Assembly (NCBI GenBank): GCA_021014945.1
Contig: MU266568.1
Span: 1-41,498 of the forward strand
Length of the DNA: 41,498 bases
Direction of reading: 5' to 3'
Origin: Leucogyrophana mollusca
Taxonomy: Eukaryota > Basidiomycota > Agaricomycetes > Boletales
The notes below the pieces were generated by a model that worked only from the letters and a program-made list of their open reading frames with translations, did no database searches and was not told the DNA's origin. The position numbers and the translations under genes were made by a program. This document shows positions 20,767 to 29,632 of this stretch, piece after piece. How positions within the stretch are numbered: the stretch's first letter is position 1; each line of letters starts with the position of its first letter.

Positions 20767-22598
20767 CTACAAATTACCTTTAGCAGTAAATGAGCTCACG
20801 TTTCCTTCAATCTTGCCCTCCGCCCAATGTTGGATCAGCACACCTGCGATGGCAGTCAAGGGAGGCATTCTAAATGGAGGATCGTCGTCCTTGCTGGCGG
20901 CCGCGATCTGTTCTTGCGGGCGTGTGCTTGCAGCATCTTTCGAGTCGGCCCCCTCCTGCAGCTCTGCGATCTGCTTATAGTCTCGCCGAGAGAAGTTGGT
21001 GCCTGTTGGATGGGCAAGGACAGCGAGGATCTCATCGCGAGTGTACCATCGGGCATCTGGACAATGGACAGGGGTATTGAGCAGCATACAACTAGCGATA
21101 GCGAAATAGCAAACCTTCCAGCTCGTTATCGAGATCTGTCCGAATGGGGGCGGATGAATCGGCGGTAGCATAGAAGCCGACCATCAGATTCGCGGGATAG
21201 GGCTTTACCACGCTATCAGACTCAGGCAGTGACATGGGATAGGATGTACGAACCCAAGGTTGCCCTGAGTGATACCTGATGTCCCATACTTTGACACCAG
21301 CCTCTTCCCACATCTCCCGCTTTACGGCGTCCTCAAATGACTCGCCAGGTTCGATAAACCCGGCGAGAGCGGAGTAGAACTTCCCAGGGAACTTTTTCTG
21401 CACAAGATAATTGTCAGATGGCTGATGTTGGACTACCAGGAGAACGGGCCTTACATTCCTTCCGAGGAGAATCTTATCACCGGTTTGGTTAATAGCGCAC
21501 ATGATTACTACAGGATCTGTTCTTGGATGGGCAAAGTTGTGTAGACCGCGTCTTTTGGCGAGGATGAGCAGTTGCTTCGACGTGACATGGACTAAACAAA
21601 CCCTGAAGGACATGGCTTTCTACCCGTGTTGTCTGCCCACGGCAGCAGAGATGTGCAGGAAAGCTTCCATCCGGCCCAGAGAGAGTAGACAGGCGATCCA
21701 CAAGCAGGGCAGAACTGAACGATAATAAATCAATCTCTGCGATGTTCATGGCGATGCGCTAGCACGATGGAACGTAGGCTGGCCTTGTTTCTCTGGTTCC
21801 AATCAACCATACTCCTGGCTTCAGCAAACACGCCGGCCGTGAAAGCATCCAGACTCGACATAGCAGCTCTTGGCTCCACGAAAGTCAAACTCGTACCGTT
21901 CTTCGCGAGCTCCGACGCTTGCAAGACCTGGTTGACCTTTGCTTCTTCGAAATCTGCGACATCGAGCGAGAAGTACGGCGTGCCCTCGAGGTTCGCAACG
22001 GCAACATGGGGATCCTTAAAGTCCGACGAAGGAAGAGCACTTGCTGAGTTGGACTGGTTCTCTTTCAGCCCCAGGAAAACAACTGGAGTGCTGTGGATGC
22101 GTGCAGCTTCCAGGACAGGTACATCTTCTGCGCCCTCTTCTCCTTCTTTCTGTCCTTGACCAAAGTATGGTGCTGCGCCGAGAAAAGGCTTCACATCACC
22201 CGTCGACAGTAACGCCAGCCCGCGCTTCTGTGTATCAGCGTGAGTCGATACGAGCGGTTGTCCGCTGCTGAACAGAATCCATCTCGTGGCGGGTGAAACA
22301 ACGACAGCGTTCAGAAATGACTGGGACGGTCGCAGCCACGATAAGCGGTTGAGTGGTGAGCCGCCCAAAAAATTCACGAATCTGCGATCACGATCATCAA
22401 CAACATCTCCCTGGTTCAAAATCTGTGAACCGTTCAGTTAAACTTACGTTTCTCCCATCTTCGTGGATATTTTGCGTGCAGTCTGGAAAGCTATGATGGC
22501 GGATGGTAGTGAGCTATAGATCGTGTGCAAGCCAACTCACTATTCTGAGATCTTGCTCACTAATCTACTGTCGTGCTTGTCACTTGATCACCGGACAT
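20767..22598 (-). CDS. NPY1: NADH pyrophosphatase, Nudix hydrolase (NPY1/NUDT12-like)
   Basis: The enzyme hydrolyses NADH to NMNH and AMP and can decap NAD-capped RNA. The probable start at 22598 (MSGDQVTST) leads through two introns into FVNFLGGSPLNRLSWLR, the N-terminal domain. A zinc ribbon follows (DWNQRNK-FCPACGS). The Nudix box is GFIEPGESFEDAVKREMW-EEAGV, with all key G, R, E residues. Two introns of 57 nt (21398-21454) and 51 nt (21203-21253) carry no stops and keep frame. Removing them restores LLGRN-KKFPGKFYSALAG and SGQPW-PYPANLMVGFY, the SQPWPxPxS signature of NADH-specific members. The C terminus EGNVSSFTAKGNL resembles the PNL-type peroxisomal tail of NUDT12 but is not a classical SKL. 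The 5' exons are the least certain part. Confidence 0.88.
21715..21783 (-). other. Possible GC-AG intron in the NPY1-like gene
   Basis: The donor AAG|GCCAGC and acceptor GTTCAG|TTCTGC give NQRNK-FCPACGS, the usual entry to the zinc ribbon. A GT donor 18 nt downstream (ATC|GTGCTA) also keeps frame but inserts six residues (ASLRSI) before the first cysteine. Confidence 0.5.
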
Positions 22599-22949
22599 TT
22601 TACAAAGAGCCCGGATGATCTGCTTCCGACTCTACCACAGTTCCACTGTCACCCACGATCCGAGTCATTGGTTCCCAAATTTATTCGGAGTCCAGGCAAC
22701 AGTTGGTTGTCCACAGAAGCTGAACAATGACTCGCACGGACGGAGCGCTCGTAAAATGGCCAGATGAGAACCATCCACTCTTGCCTTCTCATCTCTTCGC
22801 GGATGTATCCAGGTCATTTGTTCATCTTCTCGGCACACTTCGGTTCGGGACGAGACGAGGAATCGGAGGATGTCATACGGTGAAGTCACCGAGCTCACGG
22901 CGAGGATCTACATGCAGCCGAACAAGGCTGGGATATAGACAAGGATTTA

Positions 22950-23286
22950 GATGTCCTCGAATATCCCTTTGGGGCTTCCTAACCAGTGGTTTGAATGGAC
23001 CACCAAATGCGAACGTCGTTTTTCCGAACACGAGGTAAGTAAGAATCGCCACGTCTGCTCACGCCGTACACGCAGGACTATAGAACTGCCTCCAGGTCTG
23101 TTCCCCGTCGACAGCTGACGCAATGGCTCATGGAGGCCTCATGGCTTCCGCCTCGAGGTCAATGCCTCTCCAAATGTGCGATGCGTTACCGCCCTAGTAA
23201 GTACAGGTAAGTACCCGTTACTTCAACATGATCAACTTGTCAAATTTCTTTTCCACAGTCGTGGGTTTATGGACCACTGCCTCTGA
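22950..23286 (+). CDS. Hypothetical small spliced gene
   Basis: A reading from MSSNIPLGLPNQWFEWTTK through CERRFSEHE meets a good donor (GAG|GTAAGT). An acceptor CACGCAG|GAC then continues in frame as DYRTASRSVPRRQLTQWL. A second GTAAGT...CCACAG intron leads to a TGA at 23284-23286, for a total of about 85 residues. Trp, Arg and Cys are frequent, but I recognise no family. Upstream from 22727 another frame (MTRTDGALVKWPDENHP) might be a further exon. Support is limited to the consensus introns and the protein-like first exon. Confidence 0.3.
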
Positions 23287-23881
23287 TTTTAAGTCATTAT
23301 GGACAACACATGTCTCAGGTTTGAGGGGCGTATGTCGGATCTGTTTCGTGTGCTGTGGTGATGGGGGCGAGACTTACTCCTTGTTCTGCAGATGGGCGGG
23401 TTTGCACTGCTAACAAGCTACTAAACGCGTTTTATCCCAGCGAAACAGCGAAGGTCCTTACGTGCGGCTTCCCTCCTTGAAACTGCCTTTTACGGCAATT
23501 CGTTTGTTAGGTTGCCTTATGCGGACGCTCATTGTTCAGTGTAAGTACGCGAAGCTCCCCGCTATACGAGGTTCCATCGCAGAACGCAAATATTCCGTCC
23601 GGGCATCCAGCCAGTGTCTTTGAAGGTTCCCTTTTGGGCGAACAAATGAAGAGGTGCAGTTGATGTTTCGGCGTGCCTTTACGAACGGCTCTCGATTGAA
23701 AAATAAGATTAGAGGGAAGTGCGTGTTCGCTATTCAAAACCTTGTATAAAGACCAACCAACCGGTCCCTGTCAAAATCTCACCGTCTGAACCTTGAGCTG
23801 CCGTACGCCCAATTTGCTACTTCGGTTCTCTCATATCTGGTATTTTTTCTGAATCGTATGTTTTCTAAACTCTAGTAACCA
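23287..23881. other. No gene recognised
   Basis: No coherent coding frame is visible on either strand. The last 100 nt are pyrimidine-rich with a possible short leader intron (GTATGT...CTCTAG) just before the ATG at 23882, so this end probably holds the promoter and leader of the next small gene. Confidence 0.35.
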
Positions 23882-24103
23882 ATGACATCCGACGTTCCCC
23901 GCCCAAAACAAGATGCGAAGGGTCGGCCAGGTTTCCACGACCTGGCCCCAAGTATGTCCCCTGCGCAAGCTATCGCGGAGGCATGGCAACGAGAATCAGC
24001 GCAGAACCAAGAATTCTGGCGACAAGCAGAGTCTAGAGTGAGAGAACGGTATTCAACGCCGGTATCCCAAAGACCACGGAAGGTCCCGCCAGGAAAGATG
24101 TAG
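23882..24103 (+). CDS. Small hypothetical protein, 73 residues
   Basis: A single frame starts MTSDVPRPKQDAKGRPG, continues MSPAQAIAEAWQRESA and QNQEFWRQAESRVRERYS, and ends KVPPGKM. The middle is an amphipathic, Gln/Glu/Arg-rich helix between Pro-rich ends. A short leader intron may precede the ATG. I do not recognise the family. Composition and context, in a gap between well-supported genes with its own upstream pyrimidine-rich stretch, favour a real gene. Confidence 0.5.
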   Translation: MTSDVPRPKQDAKGRPGFHDLAPSMSPAQAIAEAWQRESAQNQEFWRQAESRVRERYSTPVSQRPRKVPPGKM

Positions 24104-24404
24104 ATCGAGGTCAATCTGAGCCAGGTATGTCGTCAATCAGCCCAGTGGATTACCCGACCCTTTGTCCTCGAGATCTGATCGTCGAGTACCTTCTCAGAAC
24201 ATTCGCATTTCGTTCGTGTAGATATTTCATCCCGGCGGGTTATGGCGCATTCCATTGTACGATCTGAAAGCATGAAGAAAGTTGTAGCATGATACGGACG
24301 ATGGCAGCAGGACAGTCATCTAGGATCCACCTCCAAAAGATATATTATTATTTAATTGATGATAGTCACGACCTATAGCGAATAGATCACCCTTACGACC
24401 TCAT

Positions 24405-26435
24405 TCATGCAACAATGCCGCTCATGACACCCGACTCGCCCAGATCTTGATTATCGTCGGGCTCCTCGTCCCCTTCTTCGTCCTCATCGTAGCCTTCCTC
24501 CTCTTCCTCCATGGCGGCCTCAGCCTCTGCTTGGGCCTGAGCTGCCGAAGCTGCGTTGGCAATAGCTTGTTCCAAAAGTCGCGCCTGCTCTTCCGAGAGC
24601 CCATATAACGAGAGCATGGGAGCTGATGATGTTGCAGTTGGCTGATTTCTCTGCGGATAACTTTCAGCAGACTCCACTGTTGCTCCGTCGTTCGTAGGCA
24701 TATCGTCTGCAGGCGGCACAAGGGAGGGATCCAGGACGCCAGACGGCAGTGCACCACTTTCCCCTTCTTGTTGCCGCACGACTTGAGTCGGCATGTTCAG
24801 TTGAGCTCTTGCGATTACACTTGCTAATGTCGCTTGACCGCCTGCCGGATCTAGATGCAGCGGATGCCCAGTCTGACCCGAAGTTGTCCCAAGCGCACTG
24901 GACACGTGGGCTTGCAGGGTACTGTGGAGACCAAGCACTGCCGCTTGCACACTACCGATGATCTCGCTCTGGACTTCTCCTTCCTCGAACCCACCTTCTT
25001 CTGCATACCCTGAGTATCCAGGGACGCTGCTTCCGTGATTCGTGACGATATCACTCCACATCTTTGCCCGTCTGCCCTCCTTTACAACCTCTTCGTCAGC
25101 CTGCTTGTCCAGTTCAACTTCTTTGATAGCTGCATTGACGCAGACCTCTCCTTTTCCACCACGCGCTGCACTGCTATTTTTGTGTCGCTTGATAGCGTCA
25201 CGTCGCGAGAACATCTTATCGCATCCGGCACATTGCCATGCCTTTTTGTCGTGGAGTTTCGCGTGTCGTTTGAGATCGTGATTTCGGGCGAAAGACGCAG
25301 GGCAAACATAACAACGATAGGGACGATGCACCGCATGCACGCGCTGATGAGCCCGCAGGCTATACAGGCGCGCAAATGTCTTCCGGCAGGTAGGCACGAG
25401 GCAGGGGTAGACTGCGGTGCCTATGTCGCTGAAAGGAACGTGTGGGGCATCACCACCAGGCGGAATCCACGGACGAGGAGGATATGCGGAATGGCCCGGT
25501 TGTTGGGCTGTGATGGGAAGGTTGGGGTTGCGAGGCTCCGTCGTGGGACCGATCTGAATGCCGCTAAGGACGCCAACTACTTGGATCAGTCCACTTATCT
25601 CCTGAAGCGCGTTCATCTCGTGTCCGCCAGCAGCGGAGGATGTAACGGCAAAAAGGAAGATCTGATGTAGCTGCAGCTGTATAGATGCTATGATTGATGG
25701 GTCTAAGGGGCGGCCGGACAAGGTCTCTGCGCTAAGTGCACTTGAGACGATGCGGACTGCCTCCGTTATTTGCCGCTGCAGGTCATAGTGCGAAGCGTTG
25801 GGCCTCTTGAGAGCGCGTGATTCCGTTTGTCGGCGTTCTTCTTCGCTTTCGTCACGTTTCCGCTTGCCTTTATCGAGTTGGATAGCGGACGCGTTAGAGT
25901 GCCGGAGGGTGGCAAAAAGGGCATCAGAACGTGCAAGAGAAACCAGGATAGTACTCAGGGATTTTGCCAGATCTTTAGGAATGGTGCCGAGTGCGACTGT
26001 GCGATGTAGGACGTCCAAGACGTTTTCATTGCCAGCTCCTGGAATTATGGCTGACGCAAGAGTTGCACGGGCCAATGAATCGCCGCCAACAAGGTCCAGT
26101 ATTCCTTTCATCGTTTTCAGTGCGGCCTCCTCTTTCTTGGAAGGCGCATATACGGCTGCTGCTGAAGGTGGCACTGGGGGTGGACTGGCGCCCGCAATGG
26201 GGCCCGGAGTGGCGGCCTGAGATGCTGCGGCAGCATTTGCGCGATCTGCTTGAGCTTTGCTGATGTCCGCCCAAAGCTGCTCTTTCAATCTTCGAGCAAT
26301 CTCTTCTGCCTCATCCTCTTCCTCTTCGTAGTCTTCGTCTTCGTAGTTCTCGTCTTCTTCCCCCCATTCTTCTGCCTCTTCAAAGGGGTTCAGGGTGCCC
26401 TCTCCGACGGCACCCTCCTCCTGGGCGTCAGTCAT
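24405..26435 (-). CDS. C2H2 zinc-finger protein, probable transcription factor
   Basis: A single 676-codon frame is taken from MTDAQEEGAVGEGTLNPFEE; the frame opens 27 codons earlier at 26516, but the acidic start fits better. Residues about 15-50 are very acidic and the next 50 Ala-rich. Around residues 343-430 lie three fingers. Finger 1 reads CLVPTCRKTFARLYSLRAHQ and finger 2 CYVCPASFARNHDLKRHAK. Finger 3 (CAGCDKMFSRRDAIKRH) lacks a normally spaced last histidine and may use the cysteine of GKGEVC. Basic residues around the fingers could serve as NLS. The C terminus has an Ala/Gln/Glu helix and a strongly acidic run before VMSGIVA. No introns are needed. It is head to head with the carrier gene, about 285 bp apart. 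Target genes are unknown. Confidence 0.85.
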   Translation of the reverse strand: MTDAQEEGAVGEGTLNPFEEAEEWGEEDENYEDEDYEEEEDEAEEIARRLKEQLWADISKAQADRANAAAASQAATPGPIAGASPPPVPPSAAAVYAPSKKEEAALKTMKGILDLVGGDSLARATLASAIIPGAGNENVLDVLHRTVALGTIPKDLAKSLSTILVSLARSDALFATLRHSNASAIQLDKGKRKRDESEEERRQTESRALKRPNASHYDLQRQITEAVRIVSSALSAETLSGRPLDPSIIASIQLQLHQIFLFAVTSSAAGGHEMNALQEISGLIQVVGVLSGIQIGPTTEPRNPNLPITAQQPGHSAYPPRPWIPPGGDAPHVPFSDIGTAVYPCLVPTCRKTFARLYSLRAHQRVHAVHRPYRCYVCPASFARNHDLKRHAKLHDKKAWQCAGCDKMFSRRDAIKRHKNSSAARGGKGEVCVNAAIKEVELDKQADEEVVKEGRRAKMWSDIVTNHGSSVPGYSGYAEEGGFEEGEVQSEIIGSVQAAVLGLHSTLQAHVSSALGTTSGQTGHPLHLDPAGGQATLASVIARAQLNMPTQVVRQQEGESGALPSGVLDPSLVPPADDMPTNDGATVESAESYPQRNQPTATSSAPMLSLYGLSEEQARLLEQAIANAASAAQAQAEAEAAMEEEEEGYDEDEEGDEEPDDNQDLGESGVMSGIVA

Positions 26436-26720
26436 GCGGAATAGCGCGGCGAAAAAGTAGATATGTGCTTGTACAGCCTCGGACGACCTGTAGTGGGGAA
26501 CCAATGGGAGACGCAAGGTTTGGAGATCGGAAAATTCGACAGGTACAAATAAGCCACGTGGGCTGCTTTATCTTATCTTTTGTGGGCGAATGACCCATTT
26601 TTTCGAATCCCGCGAATTTGGCCAGAGGCATCAAAACATGTCCGAGTCACGGCCGAACCCTTTTGAACTCGAGCTTTTGCGACCCAAGGCCCACTTTCCC
26701 CAGGATTATACCCGGTGGCC

Positions 26721-27937
26721 ATGTCGAACGCCGTCAAGGATCTAACAGCAGGTACCGCAGGCGGAATTGCCCAGGAAAGCTTTGTCGTTTTCTCTCCATG
26801 CACGTGTTCTCAGCACTAATGTTTGCTGCAGGTGCTTGTAGGGCAGCCGTTCGACATCGTCAAAGTGGTCAGAGCTTGTTTATAACTACGTGCCGCAAAA
26901 ACTGCTCCTAACACTCCTAGCAGCGCATGCAAACGTCTGCCCGAGGCACCTACAGTGGCATGCTGCACTGCGCCGGTGGAATCCTGAAGAATGAGGGACC
27001 TCTCGCGTTTTATAAGGCGAGGCTACTGCTGTCGTTGAAGGACCTAATGTACTCATATCGCTTCCAGGGCACTTTGACGCCTTTGCTCGGCATCGGAGTA
27101 TGTGTCTCGATACAATTCGGAGTTCTCGAGTATGCCAAGCGAGTGTTTGCTACCCAAAACGTTGCAAAAGGACAAGGAGGCGAAGGCGGGAAGATGCTTG
27201 GTGGGGGACAGCTTGTGGTGGCAGGTGTTGCAGCCGGGCTTGCCAATGGAATAGTGTCGGGTCCCGTAGAACACATTCGTATTCGTGAGTGTCGGCCACA
27301 TGACTATCGATCGCAAAATGCTAAAGCTTCTGCAGGTCTTCAAACGCAGTCAAATACGAACCCACTTTACGCTGGACCATTCGATGCCATTAAGAAAATT
27401 GCCTCCGCTCATGGAATTGCTGGGTTGTTCAAGGGTCAATGTGTCACCTTCTTGCGTGAAGCCACTGGTTATGGTGCCTACTTCTTGGTTTACGAGAAGC
27501 TCATCCAGCGTGAAATGACGATGAAAGGTATTCGTCGGGATCAAATCAGCCCAGTAAACGCTGTCTTGTATGGAGCAACTGCTGGATACGCTGTGAGGGT
27601 TCATCCTCTTCATTGACTCCTGACTTGACTGATACGTCTTGTTGCCAGCTATGGGCCGTTATATACCCGATCGATATGATTAAATCTAGGATGCAGACGG
27701 ATGGATTTACACCATCTACGGGACAAAAGTATGCTTCTGCACGGGATTGCGTGCGTAAAGTATGGAAGGCGGAGGGTATCAGTGCCTTCACGCGTGGTTT
27801 GGGACCTACCCTCATTCGGTATGCTACCTCGATATTGTTTCTTTGTGAAACTGACGCGTTCGTCCAGATCGCCGTTTGCCAATGGCGCGACGTTCCTTGG
27901 ATTCGAAATGGCCAGCCGACTGCTGTATTCTCGTTAG
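26721..27937 (+). CDS. Mitochondrial carrier, YMC1/carnitine-carrier-like subfamily
   Basis: This is an inner-membrane solute carrier (SLC25). The sequence most resembles the fungal YMC1-type branch near the carnitine/basic amino acid carriers; the substrate cannot be set from sequence. The start MSNAVKDLTAGTAGGIAQ is joined to VLVGQPFDIVKV, then RMQTSARGTYSG and GTLTPLLGIGVCVSIQFG. The three signature motifs are PFDIVK, PVEHIR and PIDMIK, one per repeat. The gene ends MASRLLYSR and a TAG at 27937. Intron 1 (26775-26831) seems to begin with GA, and intron 3 (27017-27067) with GC; both joins are demanded by conserved helix spacing. Intron 2 ends at tandem acceptors (CTAGCAG). If intron 3 were retained the frame would stay open, adding 17 residues. 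Confidence 0.9.
26775..26831 (+). other. Intron with apparent GA donor in the carrier gene
   Basis: Exon 1 ends GCCCAG and the intron reads GAAAGC...TTTGCTGCAG. The join gives GGIAQ-VLVGQPFD with normal helix 1 spacing. A single change of A to T at intron base 2 would make a perfect GTAAGC donor. The nearest GT (TTT|GTCGTT) would insert three residues (ESF) into transmembrane helix 1. Confidence 0.55.
27017..27067 (+). other. GC-AG intron in the carrier gene
   Basis: The donor AAG|GCGAGG and acceptor GCTTCCAG give AFYK-GTLTPLLG, a conserved junction of the YMC1-like carriers. The 51-nt intron is in frame and free of stops, so an ORF finder reads through it. Confidence 0.65.
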
Positions 27938-28364
27938 TCAAACTTGGCCACTAGGCGCATCGAAGAGATAATCTGTTGTGGTTTGTGTGCACATATCAGA
28001 ATCATCATAGACAGTACGCTATCCGGCGAATAGAAGTGATCATAAATACTGTTGATACCTTTGGTTGTAATAGACGTTCACCCGTTTATAGTTTATACTG
28101 GGGTCCCTAATGGCAATCGAAACGTTGCTTAAACTCCATGAGATTAACGTTGGGTTCATGTTACAGGCTAGAGACAAATTGGTGACTCGTACACTAACTT
28201 TCAGACAGCTACACGTGTTGGTAGTTCTAGTGCATCACAGATGTACAGAACATACATTACACCCAATGGGCTACTACTATTATAAAAGGCGAGATTGTCC
28301 CCGCCAGTTGGCTATGTTGACTGAGGAAGCTGAGCTCCCACTTGTACACCTAGTTCGTTTCCAT
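27938..28364. other. Intergenic, no gene recognised
   Basis: This AT-rich stretch separates the carrier stop from the 3' end of family A member A1, so it is a tail-to-tail gap. A plus-strand frame from 28110 runs antisense into A1 and is not supported. Confidence 0.4.
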
Positions 28365-29632
28365 TCAGCACGAACCTGGACAACAGACGTGACACTGGGA
28401 ATCCTTACCTGCTCCGTGGTTGGAGGTGCCTCCATTGTTGAGAGTAGCATTGGTGAACGTACCAGGGGAACCGTTTCCCGAGATCTGACAACTGTTATAG
28501 ACATTCTGTACTCGCGCTGGGCTCGACACCATAACGGCAGCTATGAACTCTCGCATGAGACCTTGGGTCATATTCGTAAAAGTGTTCGCCAAGGAGGTTA
28601 GGAGCTGTTCTCCACCATGTGTGACTGTCTATGCCACGGCAGACAGCCGTTAGCCACGAAACTAGCGCCACTGGGACAACTCACAGATGTCTCAATGGTT
28701 CCGGTGATTGAAGAAGAAGAAGCCGAACTTGGGCTGACTTCGTGATACTCTTGCGAAAACGATTCACAGGCGGAGAAAAAGCTATCCTGCGATTCTCTGC
28801 GCGCGGGACCTGAAGTGGGACAGAACTGTGTTGAGTTGCTTGTAAGCATGGTACCGGCGCCCGCTGGTTCACCACTTTGAGGGGTAGTCTGGGTGAACGA
28901 TCCAGTAAATACATCACGGGCTGAAGCTAGTTAGATTGTACGCTCAGTAGAAGGAAGACCGCATTTACTTGATGTCCCGTTGACTTCGGGTTGGCCACCC
29001 CAATTCCCGCCATCTTTGAGGACGAATCCAACAACTTTTTCGGTGGGAGAAAGATCACTCGCTATAAGTAACATGAGCTTTCATGGCGGACACTTTATTT
29101 GAATACCTCACCTTCGACACGGGTGAAATCGCCGGATGGGAGTGACAGCAGTGACCTTTTGAAAGCTTCGGATGTCCTCTGTGTGGTCCCTCAGCTTTTT
29201 GTTGTAGCGGAAGCTGCCCAGTGACTCACTCGCACAATGGCATAATGCTTGCGGCTCTCTGATTCGAAGGCCCGACTCTCGTTGTAGTGGGTAAACATCT
29301 TCATCGGATTAAGCGTTCTCTGACGCTGAGATATCTCGTCTCTCTTGATGATGAGCCTAATTACCCCTTAGTAGCGCAAAGAGGTTAGACGGTCCTACTC
29401 GCCTGTCATACTGATCTTTGCCAGTTGCGACGGCCCGTTCAGCTTTCGGATCCCCATGTCGTGCCATCTGGCGTATTTTGTTTAATTCTTCCAGTGATGC
29501 TTCTAGATAGAGGGCTCCTTTCACGAACGGACTCGTCGCTTTCCGCCTAGAGAATACGAGTAAATTGGGGTTGAGATCGGCGGCTGGGCCAATATCAACC
29601 TCAATGACGGCGCGTTCCCTAATGTTGGGCAT
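28365..29632 (-). CDS. Family A member A1, unrecognised protein with Ser/Asn-rich tail
   Basis: I do not recognise the family, but the model is supported by its paralogue A2. Exon 1 is 78 codons: MPNIRERAVIEVDIGP, FSRRKATSPFVKGALYLEAS, ELNKIRQM, and QYDRR before a GTAGGA donor. Exon 2 (38 codons) starts RDEISQRQRTLNP. Exon 3 (22 codons) is RTSEAFKRSLLSLPSGDF plus TRVE. A2 has 78, 39 and 22 codons with matching residues. Next comes ASDLSPTEKVVGFVLKDG, then a long Ser/Thr/Gly-rich region and a C-terminal ATLNNGGTSNHGAG resembling the A2 tail. The last two introns are less certain. It is head to head with K1, though with a 1.6-kb gap. Nothing suggests a signal peptide or membrane segment; a soluble, partly disordered protein is likely. 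Confidence 0.6.

Noticed and set aside
26585..26640. TTCGAATCC word resembling a tRNA T-arm
   Set aside because: No cloverleaf partner arms or tRNA-length structure around it; no tRNA gene seen in the window.
28110..28601. 163-codon plus-strand ORF
   Set aside because: Overlaps the last exons of A1 in antisense and lacks protein character.
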